Assembly (NCBI RefSeq): GCF_014207445.1
Contig: NZ_JACHEM010000004.1
Location: forward strand, 248,001-312,000
Direction: 5' to 3'
From: Streptomyces candidus
GTDB lineage: Bacteria > Actinomycetota > Actinomycetes > Streptomycetales > Streptomycetaceae
DNA: 64,000 bases
The notes beneath the pieces were generated by a model. The model made no database searches. It was given only the letters and a program-made list of their open reading frames with translations, and was not told the DNA's origin. Shown in pieces: positions 42,727-50,947 of the stretch; the stretch's first letter is position 1, and each line of letters starts with the position of its first letter. The position numbers and the translations under genes were made by a program.

Positions 42727-44561
42727 AGGAGGACCTCCGGTATGTCGAGGTGGCGGGAGCGCAGCCATTCGCCGACCGCCTTGGCCTGCGGGTCGAAGCG
42801 CGCCTGCGCGGCGGCGCCCTCGCCGAGGAGTCCCGCGACGGTGAAGTTGAGGGCGCGCAGGCGGGGCAGGACGGTGCGGGTGACGTGCAGGGCGGCCGTC
42901 TCCGGCAGGAGTGCGCGAAAGCGCTGGACGGTCAGGGTGTGGGCCAGCCACCGCCAGGCGTCGTCGGTCCGCACCCACACGCCCACGTTCGCGTCGCCGC
43001 CCTTGTCGCCGCTGCGCGCTCCGGCGACAAGCCCGAGGGGGGCACGCCGAGTGGGGTGCGCCCGGTGCGCGGACAGCGGCTTCGGAAGCTCCGGCTCCGG
43101 TACGTCGGCGAGTACCCGCGTCCCTGCGGGGCCCGGAACCGGCACCTCGCTCCCGTCGGGCAGCACGGCCGTGTGCGCGACCCGGCGGGCGTCGAGGGTG
43201 TGCGCCTCGAAGATCCCGTACGGCGCCCCCTTGCCGGGCGGGGCGGTGACGTGGAAGCCGGGGTAGCTGGCAAGGGCGAGCTCGACGGCCGCACCGCTCA
43301 CCGCCCTCCCGACCGCCTCCTGCTCCGCGTCCCGTACGACGAGGCGCAGCAGCGCACTCGCCGTCTCCTCGCTCCCGGCGTCGGCCCGGTCCGTCCGGAC
43401 GAGCTCCCACCGCACGTCGGCGGGCCGCTTCCCGCCTGGTCGCGCGGGCGGGGGACTCGCGAGGGCCGGGCTCTCGGGGGCGGCACTCGCGGAGGCGGCA
43501 CTCGCGGTGCCGGGACCCTCGAAGGCGTCCTCCACCTGCCCCCGCACCAGCGCGGCCTTCTCCTCGATGTCGAGCCCGGTCAGCACGAACACCACTTCGT
43601 TGCGCCATCCACCGAACCGGGTCACCCCGGCCTTGAGCGTGGGTGGCGGCGCCTCCCCGCACACCCCCTCGATCCGCACCCGGTCCGGCCCTTCCCGCAC
43701 CAGCCGTACGGTGTCGAGGCGGGCGGTGGTGTCGGGCCCGGCGTAGCGGGCGCTGCCGGTCTCGTACAGGAGCTGGGCGGTGACGGTGCCGACGTCGACG
43801 ACGCCGCCGGTCCCGGGGTGCTTGGTGATGACGCAGGAGCCGTCCGCCTGGATCTCGGCGAGTGGAAAGCCGGGCCGGCGGACGTCGTGCGCGCCGAAGA
43901 AAGAGTAGTTGCCGCCGGTGGCCTGGGCGCCGCACTCCAGGACGTGCCCGGCTACGACCGCGCCCGCGAGTTTGTCGTACTCCTCGGGACCCCAGCCGAA
44001 CCAGTGCGCGGCGGGCCCGGTGACGAGTGCGGCGTCGGTGACGCGCCCGGTGACGACGATGTCCGCCCCGGCGTCGAGGCAGGCGGTGATGCCGGCCCCG
44101 CCGAGGTAGGCGTTGGCGGTGAGGTCGCCGTACTCCTTCGCGCGGCTCCACCGCCCGGTCGCCATGAGGTCGTCGCCGTGGACGTACCCGACCCGGACGC
44201 CGATCCCGAGCCGGTCGGCCAACTCCCGCACACCGTCCGCCAGTCCCGCCGGATTCAGCCCGCCCGCATTGGTGACGATGCGCACGCCGCGCTCGTGGGC
44301 CAGCCCGAGACCTTCCTCCAGCTGCTTCAGGAAGGTGCGCGCGTACCCCTTGGCCGGGTCCTTCAGACGCTCACGGCCGAGGATGAGCATGGTCAGCTCG
44401 GCGAGGTAGTCCCCGGTGAGAAAGTCGAGCTCGCCCCCGGTGAGCATGTCGCGGACGGCGTCGAAGCGGTCGCCGTAGAACCCGGAGGCGTTGCCGATCC
44501 GGAGGGGGGTGCGGGGGGACTCGGTGGGTACGGCGCCGGGGCCGTGGCCTGCGGCACTCAC
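42723..44561 (-). CDS. AtuA-like (DUF1446) protein
   Basis: A 612-residue protein of the acyclic-terpene-utilisation AtuA family. It shows RIGNASGFYGDRFDAVRDML at the start, then FLTGDYLAELTMLILGR, VTNAGGLNPAGL, DIVVTGRVTDAALVTGPAAHWFGW and, near the C-terminus, GARSGDKGGDANVGVWVRT. AtuA is required for citronellol/geranyl-CoA degradation in Pseudomonas but its reaction is not firmly known. An Ala/Ser/Pro-rich insert lies at about 380-410. GTG 44561 overlaps the upstream stop by 4 bp. Its presence makes a terpenoid- or branched-acid-specific carboxylase pathway likely. Confidence 0.88.
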   Translation of the reverse strand: MSAAGHGPGAVPTESPRTPLRIGNASGFYGDRFDAVRDMLTGGELDFLTGDYLAELTMLILGRERLKDPAKGYARTFLKQLEEGLGLAHERGVRIVTNAGGLNPAGLADGVRELADRLGIGVRVGYVHGDDLMATGRWSRAKEYGDLTANAYLGGAGITACLDAGADIVVTGRVTDAALVTGPAAHWFGWGPEEYDKLAGAVVAGHVLECGAQATGGNYSFFGAHDVRRPGFPLAEIQADGSCVITKHPGTGGVVDVGTVTAQLLYETGSARYAGPDTTARLDTVRLVREGPDRVRIEGVCGEAPPPTLKAGVTRFGGWRNEVVFVLTGLDIEEKAALVRGQVEDAFEGPGTASAASASAAPESPALASPPPARPGGKRPADVRWELVRTDRADAGSEETASALLRLVVRDAEQEAVGRAVSGAAVELALASYPGFHVTAPPGKGAPYGIFEAHTLDARRVAHTAVLPDGSEVPVPGPAGTRVLADVPEPELPKPLSAHRAHPTRRAPLGLVAGARSGDKGGDANVGVWVRTDDAWRWLAHTLTVQRFRALLPETAALHVTRTVLPRLRALNFTVAGLLGEGAAAQARFDPQAKAVGEWLRSRHLDIPEVLL

Positions 44562-45412
44562 GAGACGGGGCCTTCCGGCTCGGCCCCCGCAGGCTCGGGC
44601 CCCTTCGGCACCGGCCCCTCCGTCCCGCTCCCCTTCGGCGCACGCCCCTCCCCCGGCGGGCCGGCGAAGGCCTGTGCGATGTCCAGCCACCGGTTGGCCT
44701 CGTCGCCCTCGGCCCGCAGTGCCAGATCGTCGCGATGGGCGCGCTGGGTGACCAGCAGACAAAAGTCGTGGGCGGGCCCACTGACGCGCTGGGCGGCACC
44801 CTCGGGCCCGTACACCCACAAGTCACCGCCAGGGCCCATCAGTTCGACCCGGAACTCCTCCCGGGGCGCGGCGATCCCCCGTACGAGATAGGCATAGTCC
44901 CGGGCCCTGACACCGATCCTCGCGACCTGCCGCAGCCGGTCGGTCGGCACCCGCCGCACGCCGAGGGCATCGGCGATGTCCTGCCCGTGCGCCCAGGTCT
45001 CCATGAGTCGGGCGGTGGCCATGGACGCGACTCCCATCGGCGGCCCGTACCAGGGGAGGCGCGTTCCGGCGGGGGCGGTCCTGAGCACCTGCCACAACCG
45101 GTCCCGCCCGTCCCGCCAAGCCGCCAGCAGCTCCCGGGGCGGTTGCGCGGCCCCGCTCTCGGCCCCCGCGTCGACGAACCCGTGCGGATTCTTCTCGGCC
45201 TTGGCGACCTCGCCCCGGAAGGCCTCCGGGTCGGTGGCGGCGAGCAGGGCGACGCTGTCGGTCCAGGCGAGATGAGCGATCTGATGGGCGATGGTCCAGC
45301 GCGGCGCGGGAGTGAGCAATCGCCACTCCCGTTCCCCCAACTCAGCGACCAGCAGATCTACTTCACGGCTCTCGTCGCGCAAATCGGCAAGCACGGCGTC
45401 GAGTTCGGACAC
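44558..45412 (-). CDS. TIGR03084-type DinB/MDMPI-fold protein
   Basis: A 284-residue protein. It has the mycothiol-dependent isomerase-like four-helix fold: RWTIAHQIAHLAWTDSVALL (His pair) and METWAHGQDIADALGV (His), giving a potential three-His metal site. The SCP-2-like C-terminal part reads EFRVELMGPGGDLWVYGPEGAAQRVSGPAHDFCLLVTQR. A Pro/Glu/Gly tail ends it. It is the first gene of the carboxylase operon, coupled by 4 bp to the AtuA-like gene, suggesting a thiol- or CoA-ester-related accessory role. GTG 45412 has AGGGGAG 8 nt upstream. Confidence 0.85.
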   Translation of the reverse strand: MSELDAVLADLRDESREVDLLVAELGEREWRLLTPAPRWTIAHQIAHLAWTDSVALLAATDPEAFRGEVAKAEKNPHGFVDAGAESGAAQPPRELLAAWRDGRDRLWQVLRTAPAGTRLPWYGPPMGVASMATARLMETWAHGQDIADALGVRRVPTDRLRQVARIGVRARDYAYLVRGIAAPREEFRVELMGPGGDLWVYGPEGAAQRVSGPAHDFCLLVTQRAHRDDLALRAEGDEANRWLDIAQAFAGPPGEGRAPKGSGTEGPVPKGPEPAGAEPEGPVS

Positions 45413-45774
45413 GTAACGCTCCCCTCGGGGCACGGATGCGTGTGCGGAGCATGGCAGCCATCGGAGAAACAAGCAAGCATGCTTGAATTTGTCGGCGCAC
45501 ACGCTTCCGGCTCATCCGGCCGGCGAGGCCGGACGTCGTTCCGGACATTGCGCGCCGGGACGGCGTGTACACCGCCCGGCAGGCCGTCGTCGCCGCGCAC
45601 ACGCGGACCGCGCCGTCGGGGTCGCGGGCAGCACACGGATCGCATTCGAGACCCGACCGGCGCGCATGGCACGTGAGTTGCACGGCCTGGAGCGGGCGAC
45701 GGACCCGTGACAGGATGCCCGGACCCGCCAGGACCTCGTCGACGTCTTGGCGACCGCGAACGAGAGGGGATGAC
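45413..45774. other. Divergent spacer between the operon and the pterin dehydratase gene
   Basis: It contains the operon's leader and the palindrome at 45474-45485. The remaining 290 bp shows no supported gene; frames that extend upstream of 45775 lack a ribosome site. Confidence 0.5.
45474..45485. promoter_or_regulatory. Candidate TetR operator of the acyl-CoA operon
   Basis: CAAGCATGCTTG is a perfect 12-bp palindrome in an unusually AT-rich setting (AAACAAG before it, AATTTGT after it). It lies 62 bp upstream of the first operon gene. Size and symmetry fit a TetR-family dimer site. Confidence 0.55.
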
Positions 45775-46092
45775 ATGGGGCAAGGACCCGTGCCACTGAC
45801 GGATCACGAGATCGCGGAACGCCTGGAGGACCTGCCGGAATGGCAGCAGGTCGGCCACGAGATCGTCCGACGGTACGAGATCGGCTATGACGAGGCCGTC
45901 GCCGCCGTCGTCACGATTGCCGACCGGGCCCGACGGGTGCAGCACCACGCGGGTCTCGACCTCCGCGCCGACAGTCTGACCGCGCGGATCACCACGCACG
46001 ATGCGGGGAATGTACTGACCGCCGCGGACTTCGACCTGGCGTACCGGATCGACGCTATCGTGGCTGCCCACCAGGCGCTTCCGCTGGACTGA
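45775..46092 (+). CDS. Pterin-4a-carbinolamine dehydratase-like protein
   Basis: A 105-residue protein of the PCD/DCoH family, which dehydrates 4a-hydroxytetrahydropterin. The conserved core is RARRVQHHAGLDLRADSLTARITTHDAGNVLTAADFDLAYRID, containing the catalytic His-His pair and the later His of TTHDAG. GAGAGGGG lies 8 nt before the ATG. No aromatic hydroxylase is next to it, so it may serve a distant pterin enzyme or molybdopterin metabolism. Confidence 0.9.
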   Translation: MGQGPVPLTDHEIAERLEDLPEWQQVGHEIVRRYEIGYDEAVAAVVTIADRARRVQHHAGLDLRADSLTARITTHDAGNVLTAADFDLAYRIDAIVAAHQALPLD

Positions 46093-46614
46093 TCGCGGAC
46101 GCATGAAGGACACCCCCACGTGGGCGGCCGGGGGGATGCTCACAGACCCCACCGGTGTCGGGTACTGACACCAGCACGCGCCACGCGAGACCCGACAACG
46201 CTCACGCGTGACGCCCGCCGTGTGCACTGTCAACGAGGTTTCTCATAGCCGTGCGAAGTGGACTTCTATAACGCGGGCACGGTGGCCGTGCCCGACCTGC
46301 GACCGTGCCACCTGGCCCGAGCACCGGGGAATGCCCCGGGCATGCAGTGCCGCCCGCCGATACGCCGTCCAGGCGCAGCCCGGCGCGGTGCGCTTCAACA
46401 TGGCCAGGGAACCGTCCAAGCGGTACACCACAGCGGGGTCCCGGGGCGGTTGGTGCGCCCCAGGGCCTCGTACCGGGTCCGGCCGTCCTCTGCCGGGGGA
46501 CCCCGCCAAGGTTCATTCAGCGCTCAACCGAGCCGGTGTCCACGCCGACTTGACTGGCAAGAGTTGCGTGAGTCCACCCGCCCGCCGCCATCGCCGCGCG
46601 TAACGTGCGCGCGC
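46093..46614. other. Convergent spacer with a hairpin, no gene
   Basis: About 520 bp between convergent genes. The one clear element is a hairpin GGGCACGG-TGG-CCGTGCCC (46275-46293), a possible bidirectional terminator. A TATAAC box lies just before it (46266-46271). The open frames here have no ribosome sites or known domains. Confidence 0.55.
46275..46293. terminator. Hairpin between convergent genes
   Basis: An 8-bp perfect stem with a 3-nt loop, about 180 bp past the pterin dehydratase stop. It is symmetric, so it could act on either strand. Confidence 0.45.
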
Positions 46615-47193
46615 TCAGTCGTTCGCCGTCGGGCCGGTGCGGACGACCGCCTGGTCGCCGTGGGGGCCGAACAGGTGCAGGATTTCCACCGCTTCGGTGC
46701 CGGCGGGGCCGAACCAGTGGGGTTCACCGGTGTCGAACTCAGCCACCTGACCCGGCCCCAGAGTGAGCTCGCGCTCCCCGAGAATGAGGCGGAGCTCACC
46801 TGCGAGCACGTAGAGCCATTCGTAGCCGGAGTGGGTCACCAGGCGCGGCTCGCGGTGCGCGAGCACCTGCTTGAAGACCTGGACGCGGCCCGGGTACTGC
46901 GTCAGCGGGACGAGGACGCTGCCGGGCTCCCGGCTCCGCGGCTTCAGGTGGACCCGCGGATCACCGGTGGGCGGAGCGGTCACCAGTTGGTCCAGCGCGA
47001 CGCGGTGGGCCCGGGCGAGCGGGATGAGCAGGTCGAGCGTCGGTCGCCGCCGGCCCGACTCCAGCCGCGACAGCGTGCTCACGGAGATTCCGGTGTCCTT
47101 GGCGAGCGTTTCGAGGGTGAGGCCGCGGTCGCGCCGCAAGGCACGCAGCCGTGGCCCGATGCTGTCGAGGAGTTCCGCGAGTTCGGTGTCCAT
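46615..47193 (-). CDS. XRE-family regulator with cupin domain
   Basis: A 192-residue regulator. The HTH is LRALRRDRGLTLETLAKDTGISVSTLSRLESGRRRPTLDLLIPLARA (about 16-62). The C-terminal cupin is HSGYEWLYVLAGELRLILGERELTLGPGQVAEFDTGEPHWFGPAGTEAVEILHL (about 118-172), a small-molecule sensor fold. It is divergent from the MFS exporter and very likely its repressor. The palindrome TTTGCGG-TTT-CCGCAAA lies directly before its ATG. Confidence 0.9.
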   Translation of the reverse strand: MDTELAELLDSIGPRLRALRRDRGLTLETLAKDTGISVSTLSRLESGRRRPTLDLLIPLARAHRVALDQLVTAPPTGDPRVHLKPRSREPGSVLVPLTQYPGRVQVFKQVLAHREPRLVTHSGYEWLYVLAGELRLILGERELTLGPGQVAEFDTGEPHWFGPAGTEAVEILHLFGPHGDQAVVRTGPTAND

Positions 47194-47201
47194 GCAGCCA
47201 T

Positions 47202-47218
47202 TTTGCGGTTTCCGCAAA
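47202..47218. promoter_or_regulatory. Operator candidate of the XRE-cupin/MFS pair
   Basis: TTTGCGG-TTT-CCGCAAA is a perfect inverted repeat 9 bp before the regulator's ATG and about 70 bp before the exporter's GTG, the expected place for autoregulation. Confidence 0.6.
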
Positions 47219-47288
47219 TTTCCTGGGCCCGGCCCCTCCCCCGGCCCGAGCCTGGGCGGCAACCGATCCCGTAGAAGGGGGACCTCCC

Positions 47289-48689
47289 GTGGTCGCCACA
47301 TCCCTGACCACCCCGCCCTCCCCGCTGAGCGCGCGCCGACGCTGGACCGTGCTGACCGTCTGCGCGCTCAGCATGTTCCTGGTGGGGGTGGACACCACCA
47401 TCGTCAACGTGGGCCTGCCCGAGGTCGGCCGGGGCCTCGACGTGGGCACCCGCGGCCTCGAATGGGTCGTCAACGCCTACACCGTGGTCCTGGCCAGCCT
47501 CCTCATCGTTTCCGGCGCGCTCGCGGACCGCTTCGGGCGCCGCCGGGTCTTCCAGTGCGGACTGCTCGTCTTCGGCCTGGCCTCTCTCGCCTGCGCCGTC
47601 GCCCCGTCGTTCGGCATGCTCGTCGCGGCCCGGGCCGTTCAGGGAGTGGGGGCCTCCATGCTGAGCCCCGTGGCCCTGGCGATCGTGGTGAACGCGATGC
47701 CCGACCCACGGGAACGGGCCCGGGCCATCGGCGTGTGGGCATCGGTCTTCGGGCTCAGCATGGCGGCGGGCCCGGTCACCGGCGGGGCGCTCATCGCCGC
47801 CTTCGGCTGGCGTTCGGTGTTCTGGATCAACGCCCCGGTCGTCGCCGCCGCCTTGGTCCTGGTCGCCGTGTTCGTACCGGAGTCCCGTGCGAAGCTCCCC
47901 CGGCGCCTCGATCTGCCCGGCCAGGTGCTCCTCACCGTGGTTCTCTGCCTCTCCGTCGGCATCCTCGTCGAAGGACCCCGCATCGGCTGGGCCTCGCCCA
48001 CAGCACTCGCCGCCTACGCCGTGATCACAGCGGCGACGGCCGGTTTCATCCTGGTGGAATCGCGCCGCAGCGAACCCCTGATGGACCTCGCTCTCTTCCA
48101 CCGGCCGCCGTTCGCCACGGCGGTCCTCGGTGCCGTGGCGGTGTTCGTCGCGCTGAACGTGAGCCTGCTCCTCAACACCTTCTACCTCCAGCACACGCGC
48201 GGCTGGACACCGCTTGCGGCCGGTGCCGTGACCCTGCCCATGGCACTCGGGGCGACGTTGTGCGCGCCGTGGGCCGGGGCTCTGGTGGGACGTTCCGGGC
48301 CGAGGCGTCCGCTGATTCTCGCGGGCGGATTCACCGCAGCCGGCGGTCTGTGCCTGATCAACCTGAGCCAGGACACGAGCGTCCCGCAGATCCTTCTCGC
48401 CCACCTGCTGATCGGCGTCGGGTTCGGCTTCGCCAACGCACCCCTGACCAATACCGCGGTCAGCGGTCTGCCGCCGTCCCGGGCGGGCGTGGCGGGGGCG
48501 ATCACCTCCACCGCGCGCCAGGTCGGTGCGGCGGTCGGTATCGCCGTAGCCGGGGGTCTGGTCGCGGGTGCCGGCCCTGCCGGTATCACCGCCGCCGCAC
48601 GTCCAGGATGGCTGCTCGTGACGGCCTGCGGACTGTTCCTCCTCGTCGTGGCGCGCGCCTCGCAGCCCGCGGCCAGCAGGACCCGCTAG
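47289..48689 (+). CDS. MFS exporter, DHA2 (14-TMS drug:H+ antiporter) type
   Basis: A 466-residue transporter. It has the DHA2 opening LTVCALSMFLVGVDTTIVNVGLPEVGRGL, motif A GALADRFGRRRVFQCG and motif C GPVTGGALIAAFGWRSVFWINAP. About 13-14 hydrophobic segments are present. The family exports antibiotics and other lipophilic compounds with proton exchange. GTG 47289 has GGGGGA 7 nt upstream. It is divergent from the XRE-cupin regulator. Confidence 0.92.
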   Translation: MVATSLTTPPSPLSARRRWTVLTVCALSMFLVGVDTTIVNVGLPEVGRGLDVGTRGLEWVVNAYTVVLASLLIVSGALADRFGRRRVFQCGLLVFGLASLACAVAPSFGMLVAARAVQGVGASMLSPVALAIVVNAMPDPRERARAIGVWASVFGLSMAAGPVTGGALIAAFGWRSVFWINAPVVAAALVLVAVFVPESRAKLPRRLDLPGQVLLTVVLCLSVGILVEGPRIGWASPTALAAYAVITAATAGFILVESRRSEPLMDLALFHRPPFATAVLGAVAVFVALNVSLLLNTFYLQHTRGWTPLAAGAVTLPMALGATLCAPWAGALVGRSGPRRPLILAGGFTAAGGLCLINLSQDTSVPQILLAHLLIGVGFGFANAPLTNTAVSGLPPSRAGVAGAITSTARQVGAAVGIAVAGGLVAGAGPAGITAAARPGWLLVTACGLFLLVVARASQPAASRTR

Positions 48690-48772
48690 TACGCAGAGGT
48701 TCACGCCGGGCTTCCGCGTCCACCTCCCGGACGGGAGAGCCCGCGACCCCGGCCTCCTGTCATGATCACCCG

Positions 48773-49276
48773 ATGAGTGACGGCAAGCGCGTACACCCGT
48801 CCAAGGTGGCCGGCGACCGGGCGTCGCTGACCTCGTTCCTCGACTACCAGCGCGCGACCCTCGCCATGAAGTGCCAGGGTCTGACCGGCGAGCAGCTGAA
48901 GCAAAAGGCGGTTCCGACTTCGGGTCTGTCGCTCCTCGGCCTGGTACGGCACATTGCCGAGGTCGAACGGGGTTGGTTCCGGCTGGTGCTGAGTGGCGAA
49001 GACTGCAAACCTCTCTGGGCCGGGAGCGACGGCGAGCCCGCCGAGTTCCAGGTGGATGACGCCGACGTGGATGAGGCGTTCTCCTGCTGGCGCGAGGCGT
49101 GCGAAGGCTCCCGTGCCGTTGTGGACGCAGTCCAGTCCCTCGACGACACGGTGGACTTCAGGGGCGAGGTGATCTCGCTCCGGTACGTCCTCCTCCACAT
49201 GATCGAGGAGTACGCGCGCCACAACGGCCACGCCGACCTGGTCCGCGAGGCGATCGACGGAGAGGTGGGCGAGTAG
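48773..49276 (+). CDS. DinB-family (DUF664) protein
   Basis: A 167-residue four-helix-bundle protein. Key parts are TLAMKCQGLTGEQLKQKAVPTSGLSLLGLVRHIAEVERGWF and LLHMIEEYARHNGHADLVREAIDG. The His of VRHIAEVE and the two His of ARHNGHAD form the typical metal triad of DinB/YfiT and bacillithiol/mycothiol transferases. It may conjugate mycothiol to xenobiotics. It lies 84 bp after the MFS gene in the same direction. Confidence 0.9.
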   Translation: MSDGKRVHPSKVAGDRASLTSFLDYQRATLAMKCQGLTGEQLKQKAVPTSGLSLLGLVRHIAEVERGWFRLVLSGEDCKPLWAGSDGEPAEFQVDDADVDEAFSCWREACEGSRAVVDAVQSLDDTVDFRGEVISLRYVLLHMIEEYARHNGHADLVREAIDGEVGE

Positions 49277-49310
49277 GCGTCGGTCGGCCCGGCCCGACGG
49301 CCGGGCCGCT

Positions 49311-49490
49311 CTACAGCGTCGCCACGAATGCGTGCCAGGCCTCGGCGGGGAAGGTCAGCGCGGGGCCGGTGGGGCGCTTGCTGTCGCGGACGGCGCGCCC
49401 GTCAGCAAGGGTGCATGCCACCTCTACGCAATCCCCTTGCTGGTCCGAGTACGACGACTTGGTGAACGGGCTTGTGATTTCAGTGGTCAC
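49311..49490 (-). CDS. DUF397 small protein
   Basis: A 59-residue protein with the DUF397 pattern FTKSSYSDQQGDCVEVA, then GRAVRDSKRPTGPALTFPAEAWHAFV. These small proteins almost always follow an XRE-DUF5753 regulator in Streptomyces, as here, and at least some (BldB-like/WhiJ-associated) act with it in development. GTG 49490 overlaps the regulator's stop by 4 bp. Confidence 0.92.
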   Translation of the reverse strand: MTTEITSPFTKSSYSDQQGDCVEVACTLADGRAVRDSKRPTGPALTFPAEAWHAFVATL

Positions 49491-50362
49491 AGTTCCTCTT
49501 CCAATTGCCTTGGTGCAGCGAGGAGTCGCTGAATCCGTTCCGCACTCTCTTCGGGGGACAGCGCGGCGGAACGGAGCCGGTCGAAGATATTGACGTACAG
49601 AGCCAGGTCCTCCGGCCCCTCGACCACAGAGGTGTTCGGCGCGTTCCGCACCGCTACAGCCTCCACGTGCGGCTCCAGCCCGAAGGAGAACGCCACGAAC
49701 GCTCCGGACATGCCTGCTGCCACGCTGGCAGCGGTGGGGAGCACCTGGACCGTGACGTTCTGCCTGCGGCCGGCGTCGAGTAACCGCACCCATTGACCAC
49801 TTGCCAAGTGCGGGTCGCGAGCCAACGAGGTGATGGCCGGCTCCCAGATGATCGCGGTGAAGTGCGTCCCGCCCTCTTCGATCCGTCTTTGGCGCTCCTG
49901 CCGGACTTTGACGGACTGGGCCACACGTTCCGGGGTGAAGAAGGTCGGCCCGGACCGGATGACGGTCTCCGCGTACTCCGGAGTCTGCAACAGCCTCGGA
50001 ATGAGTGCGGGTTCCCAGGAGCGGATGTAAGTGGCGTCGCTCTCCAGCGTGATGTGGTCCGCATAGTCGGGGCGCACGATCTCTTGGTAGTCGAGCCACC
50101 AGCCCCGTTCATTGCTGGTGCGGGCCCATCCCTCCAACCGCTCACGCTCTCCCCGGTCTTGTACGCCGTACCGCTCCAGCAGAGTTCGTACTTCCAGCGC
50201 CGAGGCCGAGACCTGGCCACTCTCCAGACGACTCACCTTGGTGACGGACTTCATGATCGACTCAGCCGCTGCGGCCTGGTCCAGGCCTGCCGCCTCCCGG
50301 TGGCGCTTCAATGCCGCCCCCAGCCTCCGGCTCCGGACGGTGGGCCTACCACCTGCGGGCAT
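49487..50362 (-). CDS. XRE-DUF5753 (WhiJ-like) regulator with a TTA codon
   Basis: A 291-residue regulator. The HTH is LGAALKRHREAAGLDQAAAAESIMKSVTKVSRLESGQVSAS (about 14-54). The DUF5753 sensor domain follows (EPALIPRLLQTPEYAETVI; FTAIIWEPAITSL; VQVLPTAASVAAGMSGAFVAFSFG). Pairing with DUF397 and with the nearby anti-sigma HATPase is typical of WhiJ-like switches. The codon at 49783-49781 (first Leu of VRLLDAG) is TTA, the only in-frame TTA I noticed in the window, so translation should depend on bldA tRNA. AGGAG precedes ATG 50362. Confidence 0.92.
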   Translation of the reverse strand: MPAGGRPTVRSRRLGAALKRHREAAGLDQAAAAESIMKSVTKVSRLESGQVSASALEVRTLLERYGVQDRGERERLEGWARTSNERGWWLDYQEIVRPDYADHITLESDATYIRSWEPALIPRLLQTPEYAETVIRSGPTFFTPERVAQSVKVRQERQRRIEEGGTHFTAIIWEPAITSLARDPHLASGQWVRLLDAGRRQNVTVQVLPTAASVAAGMSGAFVAFSFGLEPHVEAVAVRNAPNTSVVEGPEDLALYVNIFDRLRSAALSPEESAERIQRLLAAPRQLEEEL

Positions 50363-50440
50363 GCCAACTCCTCTCCACGTGCTCCCAGTTTGCCGTCTCA
50401 ACTCCAAGCCGAGCCAGCCAGACCGCACCGCCAAAAAGTC

Positions 50441-50452
50441 CGCAAATTTGCG
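50441..50452. promoter_or_regulatory. Palindrome CGCAAATTTGCG upstream of the XRE-DUF5753 gene
   Basis: A perfect 12-bp palindrome 79 bp before the regulator's ATG and just ahead of the plus-strand promoter at 50463, placed to regulate both directions. Confidence 0.5.
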
Positions 50453-50462
50453 AGAGAGCTAC

Positions 50463-50492
50463 TTGCGGTAGCGAATCGAACGCCTCTAGCTT
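50463..50492 (+). promoter_or_regulatory. Vegetative promoter of the small-protein/HATPase pair
   Basis: TTGCGG (50463-50468), 18-bp spacer, TAGCTT (50487-50492). The leader then contains a hairpin CCCCCG..CGGGGG (about 50554-50582) before the ribosome site of the gene at 50612. Confidence 0.55.
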
Positions 50493-50611
50493 GATTGCGT
50501 GACGTGCTGCAAGCGAATCAATGCAGTGCGTGATCTTCGAGTCAAAACCGAAACCCCCGCGACCGTGCGACCGGTCCGGGGGCGTGGCCAACGCTTAAGA
50601 GGAGCGTCGAC

Positions 50612-50947
50612 GTGCTGGATTTTATCTCTCGACTCTGCGGGCCGCTGCTGCGGGTCCTGTTTCCGCCATCGGGGCGGCATCGGCCGGACGTACCCGGCCC
50701 TCGGCCTGCGCGCCGGGACGTGGTGCGGCGGCGGCTCATGGTCTGCCGGGCCGCACTCCCCCTCGCGCCGCTCGGCTTCTCCGTGGCGCACGGAGGCGTG
50801 CCGCTCGACCTGGCGGCCCGGCGCTCGTACCAGCGGCAGGAGCGCGTGCAGACCCGGCTTCGGCGGGAGCGGCGGCGGGCACTGTGGCTCGCCACGTACG
50901 GGATCGACGTAGGGCCTCGCGTGATTCACGGAATGGCGGTGCGGTGA
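50612..50947 (+). CDS. Small basic Streptomyces protein of unknown function
   Basis: A 111-residue Arg-rich protein: MLDFISRLCGPLLRVLFPPSGRHR, a Pro/Arg-rich middle, and ERVQTRLRRERRRALWLATYGIDVGPRVIHGM. I recognise it as a recurrent Streptomyces partner of small anti-sigma HATPases but know no function. GAGGAG lies 8 nt before the GTG. Its TGA overlaps the next ATG (TGATG). Confidence 0.78.
   Translation: MLDFISRLCGPLLRVLFPPSGRHRPDVPGPRPARRDVVRRRLMVCRAALPLAPLGFSVAHGGVPLDLAARRSYQRQERVQTRLRRERRRALWLATYGIDVGPRVIHGMAVR

Noticed and set aside
42750..44891. 700-codon plus-strand frame opposite the AtuA-like gene
   Set aside because: Shadow frame; the minus strand shows the full AtuA family motif order and 4-bp operon overlaps.
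46202..46516. Minus-strand frame in the phhB-like/XRE spacer
   Set aside because: No ribosome site, interrupted by the hairpin at 46275, no domain.
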